Source: Joostella atrarenae
Lineage (GTDB): Bacteria > Bacteroidota > Bacteroidia > Flavobacteriales > Flavobacteriaceae
Reading direction: 5' to 3'
Length of the DNA stretch: 64,000 bases
Assembly (NCBI RefSeq): GCF_021764745.1
Contig: NZ_JAETXX010000013.1
Location: 25,966 to 89,965 of the forward strand
Part shown: piece after piece, positions 1 through 9,430 of the stretch
How positions within the stretch are numbered: position 1 is the first letter of the stretch
How the letters are laid out: every line of letters begins with the position of its first letter
The notes under the pieces: model-generated
What the model was told of the DNA's origin: nothing
The model's database searches: none
What the model saw: only the letters and a program-made list of their open reading frames with translations
Translations under genes and position numbers: made by a program

Positions 1-3000
1 TTCTCCATAATACATTCTTCCCCAAATTCAACTTTAATTCGGTATCTACCTTTTACAAGACCACCTAAAATACTATAATACATCCCTACGTATCCTTCAA
101 CAAATACGGGGTTTGGAAATTGTCCTCGGAGCAATGCTGCTATTCCTGCTTGAATAATTGGAAACTTTCCATTTATAAATAATAAATTTACTTCTACTCC
201 AAACTCTCCATAAAGATATGCATAGACTTGCCCCATGGAATACCATCCATTATTCCCTACGGGGCCACTTCGTCCTTTACACTTTGCATTTGCATAATAG
301 GCATGCATCACGTCGAAACCTGCTCCTGCCTCTATAAAAGCATAAAAAATTCCTGAATTAAAATTCTTTCGGTATACAAAATTAAGCCCAAAAGCAAAGC
401 CTCTTCCCGCAGTTAATTCATTATCCCTTCTGTTATCATTGAGGATATCATCTCCTAAAATTTGTAGAATTCTTGGATGTGGAGCTACTTGATCTGGAAG
501 ATTATCTCCTGTCATAAAATATCCACCAATCTCGAACTCTTCTGGAGGAACAGAAAATAAAATACCTAATCTGTTCACTGGTGTTCCTAAATGTAGATAC
601 CACTCATCAGGACCATCATGAATTACAGCATATCCTGCACGATTTGATGTTCCTGCACCCCTAATCCCTTCTAAATCTATATAAACTTCAAATTCCCCAT
701 GAAAAGTATTTGTTGTAAAATCTTTTTCAATTCCAACATAAACTCCAACTCTCCCATTTTGAGCTACATCACTTAACGGAATTGCTTTCTTACCAAGTCC
801 TAAAAAATTACCACTCTTACTTAGACCGTCAACTAACTGCTTATTATCTTCATAAAAAGTATTAACTTTATCTAATAATGGAAAACTAGCACTTTCGCCT
901 TTAGTACTAGCGAAATCTCCTTTTTCCTTAGACATAAAAGTTCCTTCTCCTATAAAACCAATTTTATTTAGTCCTCCATTAGTATTGAATTGCATTTCTA
1001 AAAAAGCTTTCCCACTAAATGTTCCTGGATTTGGAAGTCCAATTTCAACTCCGGCTCGCAAGCCCAGCCCATAATCAGCCTCCGGAAAATATTTTGCCTT
1101 GGATGGAGTAAAACTATCTTTGCCATTAATTTCTCTTCGCATTCTATAAGAAAGCCCCCCCGTAAAAGACTTTATTAATAATTTTCCTCCCCCATTCTCC
1201 TTTTTATTATCAGACCATACATCTACAAACCAGTATCTAAAATCTGTAGAACCAAACATTGCTTTCCCCTCTACTACTAATTCTAACTTTTTAAAACCTA
1301 CTCTTACATCTGCCTCAAAACCATCTCCATAAGTAGGATCATTTCTAAATACGTTTAATTCAGCTTTAAAACCATAACCACTTTGATCTGTATCAAGTTT
1401 TGGAATACCAAAATCTACGCTATCAAACTTCCATTTATGTATTGACTCTCCCTCTTCTAATTTTCCTAAAACCCTTAGAGTAGAAGTTGCTGCAAGTCCA
1501 TTATCATCCAAGTTAATATTTACATCAAAAGCAAGGCCTACTTTACTTCCTGGTTTTACAAAATGAAGATTATTAATTACAACTGGGAACCCTAATACAT
1601 TAAAGTTTATATCCCTATCATAACCAAATGATTTTGCATCAATTATTGGTTTTCCTGGTTCTGTATTAAGCTCCAGTTGCTCAAAAGTTATATTATGAAC
1701 ACTTAAATCTTTTTTACTATTTAAAGCTTTTACCCCTCTTACTTCAAAGTCCGTCTCTATTGATAATGAACCAGTTAAATTTGCAAATGGATAAACTTTG
1801 TCTTCCAAAACTTTTATTCCAACATTAGAATTTTCTTTCAAATCTATAGTCCCAGAAAATACAGGTGCTTTAAATGTTTTATCTTCAGCAAGGGTGACTG
1901 CTAATCCATATTCTTCTGGAGCAATCCATCCATGGTATCCCATGGGCTCTTCAAAAGTAGGGACTTGAATAGCCCCTTTTAATGATCCTCCTCTTAGACC
2001 ATTCATAGCAATATTTACACTTACAGAATCAATTCCAAAGCCCCACTTATCTGCAGCACCTTCTTCAAGAGGTAATATTTCTTTTCCATAGAAATATCCA
2101 GAAACTCCATAACTATCTATCACCAAATTCTTAGCACCGAAAGTTACTCTTTCTTGTCCTTTCTCCCTTCTTTTTATTCCCTTTGGAAGCATCACAGATA
2201 CTTCCTCAGCATAGAAACCTCTCCATAGGTTTTCATCAGAAGATGAAAAAACATCATTATAATCCTTAGGAAAAGTTAGGTTTTCAACATTTCTAAAATC
2301 ACTTAAATCTAATACAGCTCTTTCCACATGGAATCCCCAACCTTTAAAACCAGTCATTTCAAAATCGGGTAACGAAACTTCCATCAATAAATCGTTCCAT
2401 CCATTAGCCTTTATACTAAAAGAAGTTCCTACATAGCAATTATCGGCTAAATCATTATTATTAGTATCATTTCCACACACATAATTTCCTTGACTATCAA
2501 TAGGAAGTAAAATTTTTCTGGAAACGCGTAAATCTCCCTCCAACGAAATAGCCTTAAGTCCACTACAATCAAATTCCACGAAAGACTGCTCTCCATAAGC
2601 CCCTGTATCTAGATTTACTCCTCCTTTTAATGTTAATAACCAATTATCACCATTAATAGGGATTGGAACATCTCCTAATAGCACTAGTCGCATTCCATCT
2701 ATAAGAGCACCATCATGAGAGAGTTTTACCCCTTGTGCTCCAAAATAAAGTTCTTTCTCTTTTTGCGGAATTGTTAGCTTTGCCCATGCGTTGAACTCTG
2801 CATATTCGGGATGAAATTTAACTTCAGAAATAGCTAGTTCCACACCATTACCAGAAGTCGAATCTATCTTTCCTCCTAGTCCTACAGGCAGTTCTAATAA
2901 TTCATTCCCTGTAATAATATCAACAAAATTATTTAATTCTTTTACTTTTTCGAAAGCATTTATAGCCTGATTAATAAGCGTATCCACTTTAGGATTTTTT

Positions 3001-3320
3001 GGAAAATTTTCTTCCAAATAAGCCGTATCAAACTCTGGACTCATATCTTTAAAAGACTTATAGAAACTCTTATTTTTTATTAAAGCGTTATCTAAATCTG
3101 GAAAACTTTTAAATACTTTAGATCGTGCTTCTTTTTTGGGTGTTTCCTCCAAAACTCCTGCATTATACTTCGCCATTTTTTGCAAATAGTTAAGCTGTTG
3201 GGAAACTTTACTTGTTACCGTAGTGTCGATGTCTGGTACAAGCAAACTATCCTTACCGGGATGGGCTACTAACGAAAAAGTAAAAAATAGTATTAATAAG
3301 GTTAAGTAGTTTTGGTTCAT
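1..3320 (-). CDS. Giant exported beta-rich protein, C-terminus beyond window
   Basis: A minus-strand reading frame is open from an ATG at 3320 to the left edge, giving at least 1106 residues. It starts MNQNYLTLLILFFTFSLVAH, which looks like a signal peptide. About residues 30-110 are helical and charged; the rest is dominated by short alternating beta-strand stretches rich in G, N and D, with strings such as VDFGIPKLDTDQSGYGFKAE. There are few cysteines and no catalytic motif that I recognise. The product is probably exported to the periplasm, outer membrane or cell surface. It lies about 360 bases downstream of the TANFOR gene on the same strand and is of similarly unusual size, so the two may act together. 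No family assignment is possible by eye. The stop codon is outside the window. Confidence 0.8.
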   Translation of the reverse strand, partial: MNQNYLTLLILFFTFSLVAHPGKDSLLVPDIDTTVTSKVSQQLNYLQKMAKYNAGVLEETPKKEARSKVFKSFPDLDNALIKNKSFYKSFKDMSPEFDTAYLEENFPKNPKVDTLINQAINAFEKVKELNNFVDIITGNELLELPVGLGGKIDSTSGNGVELAISEVKFHPEYAEFNAWAKLTIPQKEKELYFGAQGVKLSHDGALIDGMRLVLLGDVPIPINGDNWLLTLKGGVNLDTGAYGEQSFVEFDCSGLKAISLEGDLRVSRKILLPIDSQGNYVCGNDTNNNDLADNCYVGTSFSIKANGWNDLLMEVSLPDFEMTGFKGWGFHVERAVLDLSDFRNVENLTFPKDYNDVFSSSDENLWRGFYAEEVSVMLPKGIKRREKGQERVTFGAKNLVIDSYGVSGYFYGKEILPLEEGAADKWGFGIDSVSVNIAMNGLRGGSLKGAIQVPTFEEPMGYHGWIAPEEYGLAVTLAEDKTFKAPVFSGTIDLKENSNVGIKVLEDKVYPFANLTGSLSIETDFEVRGVKALNSKKDLSVHNITFEQLELNTEPGKPIIDAKSFGYDRDINFNVLGFPVVINNLHFVKPGSKVGLAFDVNINLDDNGLAATSTLRVLGKLEEGESIHKWKFDSVDFGIPKLDTDQSGYGFKAELNVFRNDPTYGDGFEADVRVGFKKLELVVEGKAMFGSTDFRYWFVDVWSDNKKENGGGKLLIKSFTGGLSYRMRREINGKDSFTPSKAKYFPEADYGLGLRAGVEIGLPNPGTFSGKAFLEMQFNTNGGLNKIGFIGEGTFMSKEKGDFASTKGESASFPLLDKVNTFYEDNKQLVDGLSKSGNFLGLGKKAIPLSDVAQNGRVGVYVGIEKDFTTNTFHGEFEVYIDLEGIRGAGTSNRAGYAVIHDGPDEWYLHLGTPVNRLGILFSVPPEEFEIGGYFMTGDNLPDQVAPHPRILQILGDDILNDNRRDNELTAGRGFAFGLNFVYRKNFNSGIFYAFIEAGAGFDVMHAYYANAKCKGRSGPVGNNGWYSMGQVYAYLYGEFGVEVNLLFINGKFPIIQAGIAALLRGQFPNPVFVEGYVGMYYSILGGLVKGRYRIKVEFGEECIME

Positions 3321-3680
3321 AATTTGTTGCTTTTTGTAATCCAGTAATACCTCTTATTGGTTGCTCTCTTTATGTTTGTTCGACTATCATATCTTTATTT
3401 TGATACTATGTCATTTGGTTTAGCTTTACACTATGCATTTCTAGATTAGAAATTTTATATTCAAGCCTCATTTTTATGCTTTTAGCCTGTATTTATTTCT
3501 TTTTTTGACTTCATATTGTATTCTACATTAGCAAAAAGTTTATGATAACGAAAAGGAACAAACAACTATTTTCTTATCAATACCTAGACTTCCATTTTCT
3601 ATAATCTTGAATCTAATATTTTATAAAAATAAAAGCTATCATAAATAATTAACGACCTAAATTTCAAAGACTTATTAATT
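3321..3680. other. Intergenic region between two giant genes
   Basis: This 360-base A+T-rich gap separates the TANFOR gene stop from the start of the partial giant gene. I found no credible ORF, no strong hairpin followed by a T-run, and no clear TAnnTTTG box on the minus strand. It is long enough to hold an independent promoter for the partial gene, but I cannot point to one. Confidence 0.5.
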
Positions 3681-6600
3681 TTACTTTTCTTCATCAATCT
3701 TATTTACTTTATCAAATAAACCACTTAAATCTTCTTGTTTAGTATACTCTTTAAGAATGTTGCTTGATATAGATAGAGTAACATTTAAAACATTATCGAT
3801 TCGCAACAAAACTCCTTCTTTATCCTTTAAGATTCCATAGTACCGTATATTATTTTCATCTAGTAAATAATATTCTAACCCTCCAATATCGTCGCTGAAA
3901 TAATCTAAAATCTTTTTACTTTTACCATTAATAGTTATTACTTCTTGGAATTTTTTGTCGTTAATTACTTTGTCTATTATTTTATTAAACTTTTTTGGTG
4001 AATATTTCATATTATCCATATGCTTAATCATCGCATTGATATTGACCGTTTTTTTTCTGAATATTTTGGCCAAATCATCGAGATCATATTGATATTTTTC
4101 AGTTATTCTTAAAAGTCTTTCGTAATTTTTCCGTTTTAGATCTTGAAGACTGTAATTAGCACTTAGCATTATATCCAATACTTCTCGACCATTTTCACTG
4201 TCAAAAAGTTTAGCAGCAGCTTTTTTATACTTTTTACCTTGCCCTTCAAATAGTTCATCAAAACCTACGAGCTTTCTTAGTAACTTGCTTGAGTTAGTGT
4301 CTGATAATTTCATTTGATTTTTAAAATACAAGTATCCATTTTTAACAAATGGCGTATTATTTCGTATTGCTTTGAATATACCAGACCCAGCCTCACCAAT
4401 AGCAACTGGTATAATACATTCTATACTTAATCCAATTATCATAGTGTTAGCTTCATCTTCCGACAGATCCAAATAAACCAAATCTAGAATTGTATCAAAG
4501 TCCATTCCGGTTAAGCAATCATACAGTAAATTAACAATTTTAGAATTCGATTCGAAAGCTTCTCTTGTTCCTGCAGCAACAGCACCTGCAAAGGTTTTAT
4601 AGTAATTCAAGTCTTGGTCTTTCCATCCAAGGTAATCCAGTATCTGATCGGCAAACAATTCGGATGAAAATGCAAGAACAAAACCTATTAGAAATTTTTT
4701 CTTTCGCTCTGGGCTTGAAGCAATCTCATCCAGTTTTTTAACAAAATCTGGATCGTTTTTATATTTTTGTTTTAATGCAACTAAGGCATCATTAAACTTC
4801 TTGTCAAATTTAGTGGCATTGTTAAAAATCTTGCTCACTTTATTTTTATCTATAAACGACTCAACTTTACCTTTTCTTATTTTTTCAGCAAGTCTACTGT
4901 CCCTTGTTATAATCGGTGATACTTGAATATCTGCATCATTGATGTCTATGACTTTTTTAAGTTTAAAGTCTAATTTTCCATTATACTTTTTAGCCGTTAT
5001 GGCATAAAATTCATCTAAAGACTTTGCTTTTTTAAGATACGCAGAACCAACAAAAGGAATAGATAGCCCTAAAACATAAATAGTTTGACTTGTAATATCT
5101 CCTCTAATACCAGCATAAACAGAACCAATAATATCAGTAGCATTATCAGCCCCAGGTATTAAACTAATGACATCAAGCGTATTATACAAAGTTTGGTCAA
5201 CACTTTTCCATTCATCAAAATTGTACAAATGCTTTGACTCTAATTTTGATTTATTAAATAATATCTTCCATGATTCCATATAGCCACCTGAAGAATTTGT
5301 TGATACATAATAATTTGTAAGTTTGTCATCAGTTATGTAAAATTCACGAAGCTTTCCAACTTCAATATCCTCTTCTCTCCAAAAATTTAAATCATTTTTT
5401 TCTAAGGCTTCAGATTCTTCAACATCTGCACTTAAAATCAGAGCATTCAAATCATTAATCCATTTTTTTCTCAACTCTCTATACTGTTCTATATCGTATT
5501 CTTCATTATTTTTAGGATCGGTTTGTCCAATGACGTATGTCAACATATCAATTTTATCAATTCTTGGACTCTTATAAAACTCTAAACGATTTATGTAAGG
5601 GGCTCCTCGTTTTCCTTTCTCAGCTTCTGTTTCTAGAGCATAACTTAAAATTGTACCGTCAGCCTTTAAGAACACTCTTTTTATAAATAATGGCTTTTTT
5701 AAATTAGTAAAAGCTCCCAATGCATAGTCAAATAAATTACCTTTACTATCTTGCTTAAATGATAGTGCTTTTTGAGTAACTAAAGTATTGCTACTTTGAG
5801 CAAATCCAGGTTGCACACACTTAATACTTGTTAATACCGAACTTGAAATAGCATAAGGCACTGTTATCAATACTGCATTATCACTACTTAACAGGTCACT
5901 TCCGTTTAAAACTTTAGCTGCAAAAGCATCACTTGCAACTTCATTCATCATAACAGATACAGGCTGAAATACAACATAAAAATCAATACCTGTTTTTTGT
6001 TTTAACAAGTACAGCTTATCTTCAAGAATTTCTGCCTTTCCGTTAAAGTCTGATTTAGAGATGTTAATTAAATGATAATAATCATTTTTATTACGAGGTG
6101 CGATCTTGTTCGTTACTGCATTTCTTCTTTTGTAGGCCTCATTTAACTTTTTAATAGCTTCTTTAACACCATATTCATCTACTTTATCATGTTCAGGTAA
6201 ATAATCGCAAATATTTAAACTAAGAGCATTTGTTAATTTACTTGCATCGCTATCTGTTCTGCACTCAATTGTACCCTGATACTCTATTTCGGTGTCATTA
6301 TAAAACTGAAATCTTCCCTTTTTAGAAATTATAGAATTAACATGATAATATTTTGTTTTAAAATACCTATTAAACCCACAACCTCCATTATACTGAAACA
6401 AATAAACATCCGAATCACTATCTAAAGAGGTATAAGTAGTTATCTCCCCAAGCTCGTTTTGTTCTGTGAAATACCCAATAAATTTACCTTTATCGAAAGT
6501 TGCATAATAATTCGTCTCATTAACTCGAAAACCAGGGACAGCACCAACTGGAACAGATTCATTAAAAGTTTTATCCACAACTTTTGAAATAATTATCCTA

Positions 6601-9422
6601 GTATCTTCAACCTTAAAAGGTACCCAATCCGGAGTAAACCATACTTTATTGGCGATTTCGCCTTCCTCTTCATCTTGGAAAACGTAAAATTTAAGATCAG
6701 GATTATGTATTTGAGCCCAATTCATATGGTTTAAAGTACTACCACTTCCATAGTCCATTAACCAATCTGTAGCTCCTTTACTAGTTCCATTCTCAGTAAA
6801 TGGATGTTGTAAAGCAAATATTCCATGCCCTATTTCGTGTGCAATAACTTGTCCTAAATTTCCTGCCTTACCTTCTTCTTCAGCTGATGTATTAAATACA
6901 AACCCGAATTGCCTTTGTAGTGGCATAAAGCCAGCAATAGGTCTACTTGGCATAATATCATTACCAAATACAAAAAGATAATATGTATTATTATCTACAA
7001 TGTCTTTGGATTTAAATAATCTTATAAGCTTTTTCTGCTCATCATTAAAACTATTTAGCCATGGCTTATCCCCTATTTCAATTTTCCCATCAGCTCCAAA
7101 TTCCATTGGATCTATAGAAGTGGGGAAGTCCATAACCTCAACATTCACTGAGGCAACCCCTTTTTTAAAGATTTTATTTATTTGGCTAGTAATGCCTGTA
7201 GGAATTTCAGCATTGTTTACTCTTACCAATTTTATATTCACAGTTCTATCTGTTAAATGCCATAACTGAAATGCTCCTGCTGTTTGCTGTTTTTCAGTTG
7301 CATCTTTAGGCTGTACTACTGCATATATAATTTCATTTTCAAAAGTATAATACCCCTTTAGTGAAATATTTATAAGGTTTGGTGCAATACTATCTCCTTT
7401 TAACAACTCTCCCTGCTGTGTTTTGAAACGTAAATCTTTTAAATTCACGTTTTCACTATTAAATTTTACACGAGCAACAATATTATCCGATTTATCCTTT
7501 TCTACCGCCTTATGCGTTAAAACGTAATCGTTTCCATTAGCATCATTTATTGTGATATATTCTTCATTTAAATTGCTTTTTTCTGAGTACGGAATTTCAT
7601 CAAAACCATATGTACTTGATTGGTTTTCAAATGTTACAATTACATCTTTAGAAGTAAGGGATTGTAATCTTCCTTTATTATCAACGCCCTCTACATTAGT
7701 AGCTGTTACCGCTCCTCCTTTATCAATCTTACCTCCTACTGAAATATCACCACCTGCATCTACGTGATAGGTATTTCCCTCACTATCTATAATTACTTTA
7801 TCGTCTCCAAGTGGGCTGGTTTCTTTAGCTCCATTAACAGGATTTGTTACTACAATTTCTCCATTCTCTTTAGTAATAATTGACTGATACTCTCCCTCTG
7901 GAATAGCAAAATTCACTCGTATTTCGTCTAGATCATTGTCTCCTTCTACCATCTCCCCAACAGCTTCACCTGCGTCTGTAACATCTTTTATAGCCTCATC
8001 TACGTCCAAAATATTCTTCATACTTGGATCATACTTTGTAATCACCATTCCCTCTGCTAATTGGCTATCGGTATTTACAAATACATTGGTAAACTCAACA
8101 GCAACTTTTACACTTTTTAAGTAAGGTATTGTTACATAACCTTTACCTGTAAAGCGACCATTATTCCCGCTTACTTCTTGGACTTTTACAGGAAAATCTC
8201 CTGCCTTAAAAACATCTCCTTTTTTAAGTTCTACCAGTGGCTCTTGGGTTGCAATATCTATAGCTGGCGGTATTCCACAGTTATAAAGTCCCGATTCGTC
8301 CTCCGCAATAAACGTAGTGAAGCTTTTTATTGTTGAATAATCACTGTCTACCAACTCACACTTTTTGGCTACTTGATATTCGTACACTGTACCGGGGCGT
8401 AAATCCCATAGTGTTACCCAATTCGCTGTAGAACGGGAACTAAACCATTGGTTTCCTTCTCCCTTTTCTCGGTAACGGACTGTAAATTCGGATATATCGG
8501 TAGTAAAATCATCCCAATAGATATTTGCTTCTCGCATTCCTTTTACCTCATGCGTAACATTTTGCGGGGTTTTACAAGGAGCACTTAGAATAAACGAGAA
8601 AATTTCACTATCACCATTATTTTTAAAAACTCCAACCTCTTCTGCTCCTTGCAAAGCTTTCGCTTTTACACGCCATGCATACCGTTTATTAGACAGCAAT
8701 AGTGGGTCTGTAGGCCCATATATATATGTTGTATTTCTGGTTGTGGTCGTAAAAACTGGGCGAGAGCTTAAAAATGCAGCCTGTGGATCTATGTTATTAT
8801 CCCAGATCTCAACCAATGTTAACTCATACTCTACATTGGAAACGTTAATATGCCTCGGTGTCCATTGAAAAACAATATTCTGAGGGTTCTGCTCTTGAAT
8901 CCCTGCTCTATTCTGTGGATATACTAAAAATGGTGGTTCATTCTGAAAAATATAAGTGGTAGCACATGTTTTTTGTGAAATTCTATTGCCACTTATGGCA
9001 TCGTAAACTTCATAACAAAACTCATAAGATCCCTCTGGTATTGGCTGCCCATAAACATTAGCACTTATGCCTGTTGTATTTGTAAATTCATAATAAGGGG
9101 CTATCTCACTTGCATTTAACACTAAAGGAATTCCTCCTTCTAAAAATAAAGGCGATGCTCCATTTACAATTGCATTGCTTTGAAAACTAATTCCATTTCC
9201 CTCAAAATAAGTTTTAAAACGAATCTCCCTATTTGAAATACTAAGATCGTTTAAGATTATTTGTACTTGTAACGGACCGTTTATTACAGACGGATCTGCA
9301 TAATTAGAAAAATATATGGGAGCCGGTTGCTTTATAGTTGGTACTACTGTAACTGGATATGTTTGCGCTTTTGCTAAAAAAGCAAAACATAGAAATATAA
9401 ATAGTAGCTGCAATTGCTTCAT
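3681..9422 (-). CDS. TANFOR / fibronectin-III giant surface protein with zincin-like and pretoxin-like regions
   Basis: 1913 residues with a signal peptide (MKQLQLLFIFLCFAFLAKAQ). The first ~280 residues (TYPVTVVPTIKQPAPIYFSN onward) resemble the Bacteroidota TANFOR-type N-terminus. A fibronectin-III-like domain follows at about 282-372. A beta-rich middle leads to a metallopeptidase-like site, HEIGHGIFALQH at 862-873, with a Met-turn-like LMDYG at 888-892. Near 1416-1475 lies a glycine/proline-containing hydrophobic stretch (LIPGADNATDIIGSVYAGIRG) like those preceding toxin domains in polymorphic toxins. The last ~400 residues are lysine-rich, mostly helical and unrecognised. The gene starts 8 bases after the 816-residue barrel gene, so the two are almost certainly co-transcribed. 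Function is inferred only: a secreted modular protein, perhaps self-processing. The third zinc ligand spacing (HEXXH plus six, then H) differs by one from classical metzincins. Confidence 0.75.
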   Translation of the reverse strand: MKQLQLLFIFLCFAFLAKAQTYPVTVVPTIKQPAPIYFSNYADPSVINGPLQVQIILNDLSISNREIRFKTYFEGNGISFQSNAIVNGASPLFLEGGIPLVLNASEIAPYYEFTNTTGISANVYGQPIPEGSYEFCYEVYDAISGNRISQKTCATTYIFQNEPPFLVYPQNRAGIQEQNPQNIVFQWTPRHINVSNVEYELTLVEIWDNNIDPQAAFLSSRPVFTTTTRNTTYIYGPTDPLLLSNKRYAWRVKAKALQGAEEVGVFKNNGDSEIFSFILSAPCKTPQNVTHEVKGMREANIYWDDFTTDISEFTVRYREKGEGNQWFSSRSTANWVTLWDLRPGTVYEYQVAKKCELVDSDYSTIKSFTTFIAEDESGLYNCGIPPAIDIATQEPLVELKKGDVFKAGDFPVKVQEVSGNNGRFTGKGYVTIPYLKSVKVAVEFTNVFVNTDSQLAEGMVITKYDPSMKNILDVDEAIKDVTDAGEAVGEMVEGDNDLDEIRVNFAIPEGEYQSIITKENGEIVVTNPVNGAKETSPLGDDKVIIDSEGNTYHVDAGGDISVGGKIDKGGAVTATNVEGVDNKGRLQSLTSKDVIVTFENQSSTYGFDEIPYSEKSNLNEEYITINDANGNDYVLTHKAVEKDKSDNIVARVKFNSENVNLKDLRFKTQQGELLKGDSIAPNLINISLKGYYTFENEIIYAVVQPKDATEKQQTAGAFQLWHLTDRTVNIKLVRVNNAEIPTGITSQINKIFKKGVASVNVEVMDFPTSIDPMEFGADGKIEIGDKPWLNSFNDEQKKLIRLFKSKDIVDNNTYYLFVFGNDIMPSRPIAGFMPLQRQFGFVFNTSAEEEGKAGNLGQVIAHEIGHGIFALQHPFTENGTSKGATDWLMDYGSGSTLNHMNWAQIHNPDLKFYVFQDEEEGEIANKVWFTPDWVPFKVEDTRIIISKVVDKTFNESVPVGAVPGFRVNETNYYATFDKGKFIGYFTEQNELGEITTYTSLDSDSDVYLFQYNGGCGFNRYFKTKYYHVNSIISKKGRFQFYNDTEIEYQGTIECRTDSDASKLTNALSLNICDYLPEHDKVDEYGVKEAIKKLNEAYKRRNAVTNKIAPRNKNDYYHLINISKSDFNGKAEILEDKLYLLKQKTGIDFYVVFQPVSVMMNEVASDAFAAKVLNGSDLLSSDNAVLITVPYAISSSVLTSIKCVQPGFAQSSNTLVTQKALSFKQDSKGNLFDYALGAFTNLKKPLFIKRVFLKADGTILSYALETEAEKGKRGAPYINRLEFYKSPRIDKIDMLTYVIGQTDPKNNEEYDIEQYRELRKKWINDLNALILSADVEESEALEKNDLNFWREEDIEVGKLREFYITDDKLTNYYVSTNSSGGYMESWKILFNKSKLESKHLYNFDEWKSVDQTLYNTLDVISLIPGADNATDIIGSVYAGIRGDITSQTIYVLGLSIPFVGSAYLKKAKSLDEFYAITAKKYNGKLDFKLKKVIDINDADIQVSPIITRDSRLAEKIRKGKVESFIDKNKVSKIFNNATKFDKKFNDALVALKQKYKNDPDFVKKLDEIASSPERKKKFLIGFVLAFSSELFADQILDYLGWKDQDLNYYKTFAGAVAAGTREAFESNSKIVNLLYDCLTGMDFDTILDLVYLDLSEDEANTMIIGLSIECIIPVAIGEAGSGIFKAIRNNTPFVKNGYLYFKNQMKLSDTNSSKLLRKLVGFDELFEGQGKKYKKAAAKLFDSENGREVLDIMLSANYSLQDLKRKNYERLLRITEKYQYDLDDLAKIFRKKTVNINAMIKHMDNMKYSPKKFNKIIDKVINDKKFQEVITINGKSKKILDYFSDDIGGLEYYLLDENNIRYYGILKDKEGVLLRIDNVLNVTLSISSNILKEYTKQEDLSGLFDKVNKIDEEK

Positions 9423-9430
9423 AAGTAGGG

